From NCBI GenBank assembly GCA_964035545.1, contig OZ037771.1, positions 11,669,980 through 11,733,979 on the forward strand: a DNA stretch of 64,000 nt, read 5' to 3'. Shown here in pieces: positions 9,261-20,575 of this stretch. Positions within the stretch are counted from its first letter, which is position 1, and each line of letters opens with the position of its first letter. The stretch is from Bugula neritina (lineage: Eukaryota; Bryozoa; Gymnolaemata; Cheilostomatida; Bugulidae). The notes beneath the pieces were generated by a model. It was not told the DNA's origin and made no database searches. It saw only the letters and a program-made list of their open reading frames with translations. The position numbers and the translations under genes are program-made.

Positions 9261-12200
9261 ATGACAGAACACACCACAAAACACCCGGGAGGTAAGCCAG
9301 CCAATTTCTTGCATATGGAGGAGGTGTATAGAGATAAACTGACCGCTCCCACCTTCACGGGTGTAGAAGATGTAGAGCAATTCATTGAGGAATTCCACGA
9401 TGTAGCAAACGTCGCTTAATGGCCGCCACAAGTAGCCCTCGTCAAGCTGCGGGAAGTATTGACGGAGCGCGCTAGACCGTTCGGACAAGGACGGAGCGTG
9501 GCGGAGATATTCACTACACTACGGAGCCGTTTTAGCACCTCCGCTCTAGAAGCCAGGGCCCGTCTACAAGTGCTACGCCAGGCGGAAGACACTCCGCTCC
9601 GCGACCACGTTGCCTTAGTGAAAAGACTGGCATGGAGCGCGTACAGCGACCTGCCAAAAGCACACCGACGGAACTTTACTCTCATTGACTTCATGCAGTC
9701 CCTAAAAGATGTTGGTCTCTGCCATCAACTACAGGCAAAGGGAGTGACCACTCTAGAAAATGCCCTACAAGTCGGGGAAGACTACCTCCGGGCCGAGCAG
9801 TTATATACAGGGAAAACAGAAGGCGCACAAGTCACCGAGGAGATAGCGCAATCACTCGGGGAGAAGATGGGCCGGCTGAGCGCCAGACTGAAGCAGATGG
9901 CAAAGACCCTTACCAATGCCGGCCCCCCTAACCGAGAACAAAAAGGAGAGACCTCGGAGAAGACTACCCGGAGTAGGAAAAATAACAAGCCAGGGCCTCC
10001 TCACTCCGGAGACCCTCAACCCAGAAAGAGGCCCCACGGGCAGAAGAGAGAGCAAACACGGGATGTACCCCGTGAATGGCAGATACCACGACGGACCATC
10101 CGCCCTATCGGGCGACAGGAACCGTTCGTGCTACCAATCACCAACCGCTTCAGCCAGCTACTGGAGACGGAGCTGGCCGGCGAGGTCCCTCGGGACATCG
10201 GAGGGGGATTAAACACCCCTCCGCCGAAGAAGCGGCGCCAGCAGACCACCAAACGGACACCACGCCGTTTGACCGAGGCTACGCATGCTGGGGAAGTAAG
10301 GTTGCAACGGCATGGAGAAAGCTACTTCCTGCCCGGGAAGGTAGCCGGCAAGGCCGTCACGTTCTTGCTAGACTCCGGTTGCAACACGAATCTCCTCAGC
10401 AGACGAGTCTTCGATGCCCTCCCTGCCCAGGTGAGGAAGGGGCTAGCTCCCTACACTGGGGAACCTGGCACCCTTGCAGACGGGTCGCGTATCCCCTTCT
10501 ACGGTGTTGTAGAGCTGCCTGCCCGCGTCCGCGACCAGGCCATCCAGAAAACCTTTATCCTCAGCCAGCTGGAAGAGGACGCTATCCTGGGGACGTCGTT
10601 CTTGAAGCGACACTAGTGCCACATGGACTTCCATAAGTCCGCCATACTAATGGCCGGCCGGGAGCTTTCCTGTGTCGACAAGTTCGGTCGCCCCCTGGTC
10701 GGGGGTGTGCAGGTGGTCCGTAACTGTACGGTACCCGGCCGCTCCCGGGCGACCATTCACTGCAGAGTGAATGACCGTCAACTCTCTGGACTAGGGGTCG
10801 TTGAAGGAACGCACAAGAGAATCCAACTCGCCAGCAGCTTGAACCGGCTGACTGACCGAGGGGAGATCTTGGTGCAGTGTGTCAACCCCTTTTCATAGTC
10901 GGTGACACTACCGTCTGGATCCCTATTGGGCCGTTTTCACGCGGTCCAAGAGGGAGACATAAGACCGTCGCTGGGCGAAGCGACGGAGGGTCCCCAAGAG
11001 CGCCCGTCTGTACGGTGGGGGACCGTCCCGGAACACGTCCAAGAACTATGCCAGTCAGCCTGTGAAGGCTGTGCGGGCAACAAGGAGCGCCAAGCTATGG
11101 CCCAGTTGCTGCGCCAGTATGGGGACGTGTTCAGCAGCGGAGACCAGGACGTGGGCCTGACTAGAGCCGTCCGTCATGAGATACCGCTAGCTGCCGGGAC
11201 TCTGCCTATCCGCCAACCCACCAGGAGACTGGAGCCAGAGAAAGAGAAGGAGGTCAGCCGACAAGTCTGGGATCTTTTGGACCGCGGCCTCATAGAGCCT
11301 GCACATAGTGCGTGGAGCTCGCCGGTCGTTCTGGTCTGGAAGAAAGACGGCAGTTGGCGGTTCTGTGTGGATTACCGCAAGCTTAATAGCGTAACCATAC
11401 AGGACGCCTACCCTCTACCTCGGATCGACGAATCTCTGGACGCCTTAACCGGCAGCAAGTACTTCAGTACTTTAGACTTGCTGAGTGGCTACTGGCAAGT
11501 CCCCCTCAGTCCCGACGCCCAGGAGAAAGCGGCGTTCATCACCAGAGACGAGTTGTGGAAGTGGAAGGTACTGCCCTTCAGGTTAACTTCTGCTCCCGCT
11601 ACCTTCCAGCGGCTCATGGAACAGTTTCTCAGCGGCCTCCACTGGAAGACATTGCTCGTCTACCTCGATGATGTCATCGTGATCTCCCCAGACTTCACGA
11701 CCCAAGTCAGTCGTTTGCGGGAGGTCTTCGAGCGACTCCGGTGTGCCGATCTCAAGCTCAAACCTTCCAAATGCGCTCTTTTGCAGCCGGAGGTGAAGTA
11801 CCTGGGGCACGTAGTCGGCCGTAATGGCGTGGCGACGGACCCCGATAAGGTGCGGGCTGTGACCGACTGGGTCACCCCCCAGGAGTTGACCGGACTCCGG
11901 GCTTTCCTGGGGCTGGTAGGGTATTACAGACAATACATACCAGACTTTGCGGGGGTTGCACAGCCGTTAAATCGGCTCACCGCAAAGGGAGTGACCTGGC
12001 AGTGGACGTCCGTCGAACAAAGGGCATTTGACAGTCTCAAGAGCCGCTTGCTAGAGGCTCCAATTCTGGCCTACCCAGACCCCGCTCTGGCGTACGTTCT
12101 TGACACTGACGCCAGTGACCAGAACGTTGGCGCTGTGCTGTCGCAAGTGCAGGAAGGCCGTGAAGTAGTTGTAGCTTACTACAGCAAATCACTCCCACCC

Positions 12201-14573
12201 CCGGAGCGCAATTACTGCACCACTTGCAAGGAGTTACTGGCAGTAATCAAGTCAGTGAAACACTTCCGGCCTTATCTCTACGGTAGGCCGTTCCGCTTGT
12301 GAACGGACCACGCCTCTTTGATCTGGCTGTGTAAGAGAGCTGAACCGTCCAGTCAAGTCGCCGATGGATCGAAGTCCTAGCTGAATTTTCATACCGGATC
12401 GAACATCGACCCGGTAGGAAACACGGCAATGCGGACGGACTGAGTCGGCGGTCGGACGAGGGGTGCAAACAGTGTCACAACATCGAGAGAAGGGATGGGG
12501 GTCCCCCAAGATCCGAGTTGGCGACACTGGACCACCCTGGAGTGAGCTACGACTGGGACCAAGGTCAACTCAAGCCAAGGAGTCCTAACCCACCGGAGGC
12601 TGTCAATAACCTCCGCGCCAACCCTGTCTTGGCTCGTAATGTCAGAGAGCTGCAGAAACTCCAGGAGGACCTCCCTGGGGTGGTAGCCGACATATATCGA
12701 GCTAAACGGGAAGGGCGACGACCCAGCGAAAAACAGCTGCGGCAGGGGTGCGCCGAGTTACGGCTATACTGCCAATGCTGGGACTCTCTGCGGATCGAGC
12801 CAGATGGTCTGCTGACCATCACCTTGGCCGCCGATCAGGGACACCCTGGTCAAGAAAGGGTGATCTGCCCAACCGCCATGCGCCGGGAGCTAGTATGGGA
12901 CACTCACCGACAGGCTCACGCCGGAGTTCGGAGGGTGCTTACCAAGCTAAGGCTCCGGTGGTATTGGCCCAATATGGAGCGTGACGTCCGCCTAAGGATC
13001 AAACAATGCGAAATCTGCCAGGCCAGCAAGCCTGGCCGTCTTCCCAGGGAGGCGGGACGACGTAGGCTATATGCTGGTAGGCCCTGGGAGGTGGTAGCTG
13101 TTGACTTGGTCGGACCCATGCCCATCACCCCCAGAGGAAACAACTGGATTCTAGTGCTGACCGACCACTTCACTAGGTGGGCCGACGCACTGGCCATTCC
13201 AGATGCGTTTGCCCCGACAGTGGCCAGCACACTAGATCAGAGTGTATTCTGCTACTTTGGGTTGCCCGAGCAACTACACTTGGACCTGGGGTCGCAATTC
13301 CAGTGTTAACTGATAAGCGACCTCTGTCGCCTCTGGGGAGTAAACCAAAGTAGGACCACTCCATACCACCCTCAGGGTAACGGAGTGGTCGAATGCAACA
13401 ACCGGATGCTGGGCGATGCACTCCGCAGTCTACTGCTCGGCCGAGGCCAGGAGGAGTGGAATCTCGTGTTGCCGCAGGTCATGCGGGCCTACCGCAGCAC
13501 GCCACATACCAGCACTGGCGAGACCCCCAACCTCTTGACACTCGGTCGTGAGACACGAGTGCCCGACCACCTCGCCTATCATATTCCAGAGCCAGAATAC
13601 TCTGTCCACGAGTACGCTGGGGACTTGATAGAGCGTCTGAAAGTCGCACACGAAATACTGCAGGATAAGCAGTGGCAGGTGCGACAGGAAGACGCTGATG
13701 AGCCACCCCTCTACAAGACCGGAGACTGGGTCTGGATGATCAACTACCGTAGGCGTCGAGGACAGGCGGCTAAACTACAGCCTAAGTTTGTAGGACTCTA
13801 CGCGGTAGTTGAGGTGATGCCCAATCACACTTACAAGTTGGAGCGGTCTGGACAAATATCTGTCCAGAATGAAGCCCGCTTGAAACCCTATTGGGCTAGC
13901 CCAGGTGCGGCCGGGGGTGCCCCCCATTGTTAGAGCCGAGGAGGCAGAGAACAATGCGCGGGCGGCGGCGGCATAAACCCAATGATGAGTGGGTCATGTC
14001 ACGGACAGAAGACTTGGCAAGGCAAGAGGGCCACACCCTCTGCTTCCAGAGCCAAGCCGTCCGGCCCCAGGGCTACCACCACCACTTCCGGAACTAAATA
14101 TACTTCCGGAAGGGCAAAACCCCCACACGGGAGGGGCTCCGACCGGAGAGAACAGAGGGGAAGAGAGAATGACAGCCGACGGGAGGCAGGAAACACCACC
14201 AGTGGAGAATAACAACCCACTGGTGAGTACACCACCTCCCTCACCAGCTACCCCACCTTCCCCGGCGTCTTCCACTAGTACATCTCCCCCCCTTGAAAGG
14301 GGACAACGTACTAGAAGACCCCCAGCTTATGTTCAAGACTTCGTATGCGACCGCATTACAAGCGGCAGGTATGAAAGTCCAGCTGGGCGCCGTACGAAAA
14401 GACTGGCAGCAAAGCTTGGGAGTTATGAACACCACGGAAAAACCAAGTTTTGCGAAAACGGAATAGCGAATGGAATTACCACTCTCCGGGCACATAGTTC
14501 CGGTCTCGCCCAACAAACACGCTGCCCAGCCTTTTCCTAAGCCGACGCGGTCAAGAGTAGACGTGCTTTTTAA
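9261..14573 (+). pseudogene. pol: Gag-pol of element 2, broken by stops and a frameshift
   Basis: One frame runs from ATG 9261 to about 12300, broken by stops at 9417 (TAA), 10614 (TAG), 10896 (TAG) and 12300 (TGA). A frameshift lies between about 12300 and 12520, another stop at 13307, and one at 13931-13933 near the end of integrase; the Pro-rich tail follows in another frame. Gag has the APTFTG capsid phrase but no zinc knuckle; a basic region replaces it. Protease: LLDSGCNTN. RT: complete palm, with YLDD near 11660. RNase H: DTDAS near 12105. Integrase: HHCC region, then Asp in AVDLVGP, Asp in LDLGSQF and Glu in VVECNN, then a GPY/F-type module (KFVGLYAVVEV) and the Pro-rich tail. The tail motif PRCPxFSYADAVKSRR is degraded, with a stop at 14538. 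Confidence 0.88.
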
Positions 14574-14603
14574 TCCATCCACATCCAAGCTTGAACGTCG
14601 AGT

Positions 14604-15750
14604 ATGAGTATAAATACCGAGTTCCCAGGTAAGCTTGCTTAGATCTAACACTCCACTAATGGAAATAGATCTCACCTCAGTCAACTCTGATTTAATCGAT
14701 CTGATTGAATCACAGTTACTGGAGACAGAGTCACACGTGAATGACGACGAGGACATAGTAATGGCGGACGATCTACTAGATCTGGAGCTTGATACTATGT
14801 CTCTCAGTCAGTTTACACGTTCTGACACAGTCTCTCGAGTGCCGTATAAAAAGATGTATGACTCTCAGACTAGTAACAGTCGATTGTCATCAGAATTATG
14901 CTGTAAAGATCAAATTCGATCTAACAATAATTCTGCTCTTTTAGACGCCACTCGCTCTTCCAACTACGGAGACATGCCACCACTAGAGCTAGCCTGGAAC
15001 GGCGAGACACCTCCCACATCTCTACCTGACGTGCTACTCCAACAGCATAGCTGGGTCGCACCAGAAACAGAAGAGCAGATTCAGCTACACCGCGGCCATG
15101 ATGAATGCACCACCTGCAGGCTGTGTCAGCAGCACTTCTCTACCCATCGCCGTTTGCGCGTCCATGTACCGCAACACTTCTTAACTACCCTCTGTCCCTG
15201 TGGTGAATTTAGTTACCACAGGGACTACATCCTCAGACACCAGCGCACCATGGAATGCCATGTGGGGCACCTATATGATGTGGATCAATATAACTTCCCC
15301 ACCTTCCTCAACCTGATCAAGCCTTTCATTAAAGACCTCCCCCGTTTTGAACGACTGAAACAAGGATTCCCCTCCCCTCGCATCATCACTCATGGACCGT
15401 GTCCGAAACCCCCCAGACACAGGAAACCTACAAAGCCACCCCACTCTCCCCAAGCACAAACTGTACCTCGACCCACCACCCTACCTCGAGTCCTGCTCCA
15501 AAGAGTCGAGATACCTCGGAAACGACGCTCCCCCTCTCCCGTTTCTATACAACCTTCTTCTAAACGCCGCTGGCATTCCTCCTCAAAACGGCAGGCTCCC
15601 AACGCTTGCAACTTAAAAGAAGTTGAAATCCGCATGTACGACTTGGAAGCTGAGGTTCAACGGTTAACCCCCAGAGTTGCTGCAGCCGCCTCAGAGCTGA
15701 AGACTCTCAAAGCCTTTGTGGCCCTACTCAAACGAGGCGACCAAGACTGA
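14604..15750 (+). CDS. Accessory zinc-finger / coiled-coil ORF (ORF3), element 2, spliced
   Basis: Predicted exon a is 14604-14628 (ATG, MSINTEFP) with donor GTAAGC. The intron is 14629-14944, with branch-like CTAAC and acceptor CTCTTTTAG. Exon b is 14945-15750, phase-matched and starting with an x-Ala-Thr-Arg motif comparable to the other copies. The long frame is also open through most of the intron (from 14635, beginning near MEIDLTSVNSD), so an unspliced acidic N-terminal form is possible. Exon b carries C-x2-C-x12-H-x3-H, then C-x-C-x12-H-x5-C, a Pro-rich linker with basic clusters, and a C-terminal heptad region ending LKTLKAFVALLKR. No stops, although gag-pol of the same element is badly broken. 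Confidence 0.75.
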
Positions 15751-16051
15751 TGATGACAGTATCCTCCCTCCCTACTTCTCTAACTATCCGCACCTGCAGG
15801 TGGTGACAATCTCTCTCTCTCTCCGTTCATTCCTCCTCTGGCCGTATCTGATCTCGGTGCTACATGATCTCCGTATGTGGATTGTATTATTCTTTTTGTT
15901 ATATTTTTTATGTCAATACGTAATTTTGCTCAATAGTGTGTAAATTCCCTTGGGGAATATGTCCACCTTACGTGATGTTCAGATCTTATTTTTTTTTTGG
16001 GTTTTTTTTATAATATTTTGTTTTATATTTTTTGTTGTTGTGGGTGAATAT

Positions 16052-16085
16052 CAGGAAGGTGTGCTTCCTGCTGGGGGGGGGGCGG
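16052..16085 (+). promoter_or_regulatory. Hairpin plus polypurine tract, element 2
   Basis: Seven-bp hairpin (CAGGAAG, loop GTGTG, CTTCCTG; 16052-16070) followed by a G-rich tract abutting the 3' LTR. Relative to element 1, one stem pair has changed on both sides (A-T to G-C), which keeps the pairing. Confidence 0.7.
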
Positions 16086-16362
16086 TGTAATGGGGCGTGG
16101 TTTACGCGTCACGCGTACCCCCCTGCCAATCACAGAGAGTGATTGGCAACTATTGTATTAAGCCAAGCAGAACAATTATTAGTTAATTAACGTGTACTTG
16201 CAGCAATGTAAAGTAGCAATCGTGGTGATACTTATAGAGATTTTTACATTATATTATTACAGTTTATAATAAAGTTTACAAACGAAACTACCGGTGAGTT
16301 GCTTGTGACTAAAGGCCAATAACTCACTAAAAGCCCACATAATCATTGTGCATCGCACAACA
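16086..16362 (+). repeat. 3' LTR of element 2
   Basis: Near copy of 8932-9208, beginning TGTAATGGGGC and ending CACAACA, followed by GTAT and resumption of the TATTACAGTG repeat. Confidence 0.92.
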
Positions 16363-16458
16363 GTATTACAGTGTATTACAGTGTATATTGCAATACAATA
16401 AAATTTGCATTAAAGTGTTGGACATTGTTTTGTAGAGATTTTATATTATCTATGTTAT

Positions 16459-17090
16459 GTGGCATTTAAAAAGGTAAATGAAGGGATTTATATTCAAAGT
16501 CGACATGGGGCTGATCTCTTTGATGTGGCTCAGTTCAAATTTAAGGCCCATACTACCAAACACCTAGTCAGAGAGATGTTGTTTGCTGATGACAGCACTT
16601 TGGTGGCACATTGCGCTGCAGATATGCAAGTGCTAGTGAACAACTTTGCAAAAGCAGCGGCTCAGTTTAGCTTAAAATTCAACATTAAAAAGACAGAATG
16701 CATGTACCAGCCAATCAAATTTATTCAGCCTTCACCTGAACCTGAAGTTGTCATGATAGATCAAGAACCAGTTGTACTTGCCTCAGACTTTACTTATCTA
16801 GGAAGCACTGTTTCCTGTACGGCAAAAATAGATAAAGAGCTACGGAGCAGACTAGGCAAAGCAAGTGCGGCTTACGGAAAGCTGCAGCAGGGACTCTGGA
16901 ACAACAGACATGTATCTATAAGGGTAAAGTGTAAAGTTCAGAGCGGTGGTGCTTTTAAGCCTGCTGTATGGAGCAGAAACTTGGACAATATACAGGACAC
17001 AGATAAAGAAACTAAGCGCTTTCATGATGAGGCAACTAAGAGACATAATGGCTGTAAAATGGTATGACAAAATTACGAGCTTACAGCTCG
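16459..17090 (+). pseudogene. Non-LTR retrotransposon (LINE) reverse transcriptase fragment
   Basis: The frame from 16459 encodes the C-terminal half of a LINE-type RT: the palm motif LFADDSTLVA, then a thumb-like stretch with FTYLGSTVS and a helix typical of RTE, Jockey or CR1-like proteins. Around 16940 the reading shifts frame; the homologous text continues in another frame as LLYGAETWT and AFMMRQLRDIM up to about 17090. It is truncated at both ends, has no endonuclease, and fuses directly to the gag remnant of element 4. Inactive. Confidence 0.75.
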
Positions 17091-17094
17091 GGAT

Positions 17095-18506
17095 GTTATT
17101 GTGCAGCTCCAAGGGCTTAGGAGAGATCCTAAGACTACCTTGAGGGAGCACGCTACCGTAGTTGAGCGGCTAGCACAAGTCGCCTATGGTGACTTGCCTG
17201 CGAATGGTCGGCAGAGTCTGGCATTAGATGCTTTTTTTCAGTCTATTAACAACCTAGGGCTGAAGCAACACCTGCTGGTAGCTGAAGTTGAGACCATGGA
17301 TCAAGCTCTCAGGTTTGGGAATGCTTATTTCCAAGCCCACAGTACGTGCCGGCTTGGGGCGACAGCACAAGAAGTCGAGGCCGACGACAACTTGTCGACA
17401 TTGACGCTGTCGGCCAAGACGGCTGTACATGTCACCACGGCGGCAGCCAACGAGCCGACTAGCCGACTAGCTTGACCACAAGCTTGGTTCGAGAGCTGTT
17501 AGCTAAGATCAAGCAACTACACCAACAGCCGACAGCCGAGCGATCTACCAGGTTGCCGACAGCTGTCGTCGGCAGGCGGGGCTCCATATGCTAGGGTTGT
17601 GGTAATGGTGAGCACCTTATACAAAGCTGCCCCCATGGTAGAGGGAGGCAATTAAACGAAAACGGTCCATGGTAGACTCCGCCGACCGTGGGCCTCGGTT
17701 TAATTTTCCGAGGCCAAGGCCCAAACCCAATCGAGTGAGGAGGCCGCCTTCGCCAGAGTGGCAAGCCCCAAGGAGAGTTAGTAAGCCACAAGGCCTGCCA
17801 AAACCTCCGGCTTTGGCACTCAAAAACCGCTTTGAAGGTTTGCCTGATGAGGGGATGTACGACAAGTGGGAGCGAGACAGTGACTTCCATCGGTTGCCCA
17901 CAGGAGCACAAGACCGAGCATTCACTCGGCCGACCGTGTGTGAGCAAGACCGAGATGTAACCCGCTTGCCCACTAGACGTCGACGACCCCCTCCCAACTG
18001 AAATGCGCAGCTGCATTCCCAACTCCATGCACATGAGATGTTACCTCCAAAGACGAACTGCTCAGTGAGCGCCCAGCCATATGGAAGCAGCTATTTCTTC
18101 CCCGGTAAACTTGTCGGAAAAGCAGTCACTTTCCTATTGAATACTGGGTGCACCACTAATCTTCTGAACTGGCGTCTGTTTGACACACTCAGTGCTAGGG
18201 ACCGGGCGAACCTGGGGCCATTTGAGGGAGAACACAGCACATTGGCTGACGGGTTGTGTATTCCTTTTTATGGCGTGATAGAGTTGACTGGTAGAGTCCG
18301 TGATCAGGCGATCAGCAAGACCTTCATCGTCAGTCAACTCAAGGAGGACGCCATCTTAGGCATGCCATTTCTGAAGCGACACAGGTGCCACACTGACTTT
18401 AACAAGTTTGCGGTAGTGATGGCCGGGCGTGAGCTGGCTTGTGTGGACCGATTTGGCAGACCCTTGGTGGGGGAAGTGCAGATAGTACAGCGCTGTACTG
18501 TACCTG
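17095..18506 (+). pseudogene. Element 4: gag-protease remnant of a third gypsy lineage
   Basis: Starts inside capsid (RLRRDP-like context, frame 17101-17475). It continues through a zinc knuckle with a TAG after its first Cys (about 17589), a frameshift heptamer ATTAAAC (17651-17657) with a downstream 6-bp stem (ACGGTC 17662-17667 with GACCGT 17684-17689), and a -1 frame linker. The protease region is at 18038-18506. Its active site reads LLNTGCTTN where the relatives have DSG, so it should be inactive. The 5' end is cut by the LINE fragment and the 3' end by the LTR of element 3, which interrupts it just after a CTVP motif. Confidence 0.75.
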
Positions 18507-19605
18507 TGTGGTGGCTCGTGGAGCTACCAGCAACGTAGTAACGGGGAATTATTATTTCCCCCACAAGTGCGGCACGGGGTTACGTAGATGACCCGGAACA
18601 ATGGACAGCCAATTAGCTATACACAGGATAGTTAAGGGCAACCTTTTAGCTGCAACTGCCTTGCTGAGGTTTGCATTGTAAACATATAAGAGTTCAGTAC
18701 CAGTAAAATAAAATCTCACCTAATTGTGCTAGAGTCAAAATTTAAAAACTATGTTGTAGATCTTCTTTTTCCCCAGTGTATATTTTTTGGAAATTTCAAT
18801 TTTCATTTTTTTTGCAAAGTTATAGGCAAAGAACTGCCCGATTTTGGCCAATTTTGCCTGAAAAGCTGACTTTTCAGTACCAGTAAAATATCTCAGCAGC
18901 AAAACATGATATCTGAATAAAAATTGCACTGCTGGAATCCTGAGATATTTCTCCAGTGTAAATTTTTTTCTTTTTCCAATAACTCTTCTAGATTGCCCAT
19001 AAATTGGTGTTTTATACACTGAAAATGCCATATTTTTTCAAAGATAATTAGCAGCGCGCAGCACTTCACGCTCCAATGAGCACGTAGAGATGAGAAGATA
19101 TTAGTGCGTACATGCTAATTACAGGCTTGCTAGCTGGCAGGCTATAATGAATAGCTTGCTTTGCACTTTGTTTATGTAGCACTCATAATGGAATGTTGAT
19201 AGATAACGCAGCCCTAATGAAGGTTGCTGCTTATTGGTTGTAGTTTGATTTTAGGCTAAACAACTGCAAGTAGGCAACACGCATGCCACCCGCAGAGTGT
19301 ATTATTCAAGAACCCAAACTACATTTTGAGAGAAATTTATGATATTCTTAGTGCAGATGCCCTTAACTATCCTGTGTACTGACAGTTATTAGTAGTAGTA
19401 GTAGTTTCCTGCTGTTTATTGAGTTGAGAATAGAGTGTTGAATTGTATGGACGTAGAAATTAACTGAATGTATTTGTATAGTTTTTGTGATGTATTCTTG
19501 TGTGTAAAATATATTAGTATTAACTCGACTTATCCTGGTGAAGTTCTCTAGCAAATAAATAGACTTTCTTGATTGCACATCAACCCAAATCTGAAAATTA
19601 TAACA
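18507..19605 (+). repeat. 5' LTR of element 3, interrupted by a MITE
   Basis: The start TGTGGTGGCTC resembles TGTAGTGAGTC of element 1; it ends TTATAACA just before the primer site. Removing the inserted 18622-19376 and one TA leaves about 342 bp, close to the 355 bp of element 1. The boundary at 18507 is inferred because no 3' LTR survives. Confidence 0.65.
18622..19376. mobile_element. Non-autonomous Tc1/mariner-type element (MITE) in the LTR of element 3
   Basis: Perfect 19-bp terminal inverted repeats CACAGGATAGTTAAGGGCA at both ends, flanked by TA on each side (18620-18621 and 19377-19378). 755 bp with no transposase frame. TA duplication suggests a Tc1/mariner-type mobiliser. It is the youngest layer of this nest. 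Confidence 0.88.
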
Positions 19606-19606
19606 G

Positions 19607-19624
19607 TGGTGGCAGCGGTGGGAT
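19607..19624 (+). other. Primer binding site of element 3, tRNA-Leu type
   Basis: Same 18 bases as in elements 1 and 2. Confidence 0.85.
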
Positions 19625-19638
19625 AGTGCACATCCAAG

Positions 19639-20560
19639 ATGGAGACTGAAGACGCTGGAACGCAACCACAGCCAGTAGAAGGTGAGCGTAGAGATGATCT
19701 GATTCCTGTGAATCATGTGGTAGAAGAGCGAAGAGTTCCTCGAGAGCTGAACGAGGACCGCTACCGGTTGAAGGCGCCCACATTCACGGGCGAAGAAGAA
19801 GTGAAGCAATTCATCCAAGAGTTTAGCGACGTAATGGACGTCACCCAGTGGCCACCTAGGATGGCCCTGCTGAAGCTCAGAATGTCATTGATGGACAAGA
19901 CCAAGCCTACGGGTTAGGACCAGACATCGATAGTATCTTTGCTTTTCTGCGGGCCCGCTTCGGCATCTCTGCTATAGATGCCTGGGCCCGTCTGCAAAAG
20001 CTGCAGCGTGATCTCCACACCCCGCTACAAGAACATGCCACCACGGTCATGAAGCTGGCGTAGATTGCGTATAGCGAGCTACCTCAAGCTAACCGTGAAA
20101 AGTATACTTTTGGCGCCTTTGTACAGTCTGTCAACAACTTGGAACTACACCACCAATTTCTAGTTAGGGGAGTTACCACAGTCGGAGGTGCTCTGGCAGA
20201 AGGGGAAGCTTATCTCCTGGCAAACCAGATGCATAGAAATCGCGGGAACTTCCACCAGGTGGAGATAGAGCCCACGGACACGGCGGCTGATCAGGAGGAG
20301 GAGCCCTCCGCGACCGCTGCCGTGGAACAGTTAACTGCCGCATCGAAGGTCGCCCAACTAACCGACATGTTGGCTAAACTGATAGCAACACTGATACCTC
20401 AAACCCAAGTGGGCACTGCTTACGAGCCTCCGCGGCCGCCGGCGCCGCCACCGGGGGAAACAGTCAGTTTTTGCTGGGAATGTGGAAAAAAAGGACATTT
20501 CCGCAGATAATGCCCTCTCCTGGCTTTGGGGTTAAACTACCGCGGCCCATAGATGTTCCC
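19639..20560 (+). pseudogene. gag: Gag of element 3, frameshifted
   Basis: ATG at 19639. The N-terminal text parallels the Gag of element 1 (RLKAPTFTGEE). A one-base loss near 19913 (in KTKPTG) shifts the frame, a TAG interrupts at about 20061, and a TAA follows the zinc knuckle (CWECGKKGHF), replacing its last Cys context at about 20508. Otherwise collinear with the gag of element 1. Confidence 0.8.
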
Positions 20561-20575
20561 GTCTCATGCGGGCCG
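20531..20575 (+). promoter_or_regulatory. Frameshift signal of element 3
   Basis: GTTAAAC (20531-20537), 5-nt spacer, then CGGCCC (20543-20548) able to pair with GGGCCG (20570-20575). Same heptamer, spacing and stem base as element 1; the top of the stem is eroded. Confidence 0.65.

Larger units (their letters stand above)
8932..16362 (+). mobile_element. Element 2: near full-length Ty3/gypsy LTR retrotransposon
   Basis: 7431 bp with two 277-bp LTRs, TG...CA ends and target duplication GTAT (8928-8931 and 16363-16366). By manual comparison the LTRs differ at about 7 of 277 positions (about 2.5%). It is the only copy here that keeps the whole domain order: gag, protease, RT, RNase H, integrase with GPY/F, accessory ORF. 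It has several in-frame stops and at least one frameshift. Gag and pol lie in one frame and gag lacks the CCHC knuckle, so it is a distinct lineage from elements 1 and 3. Confidence 0.93.
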
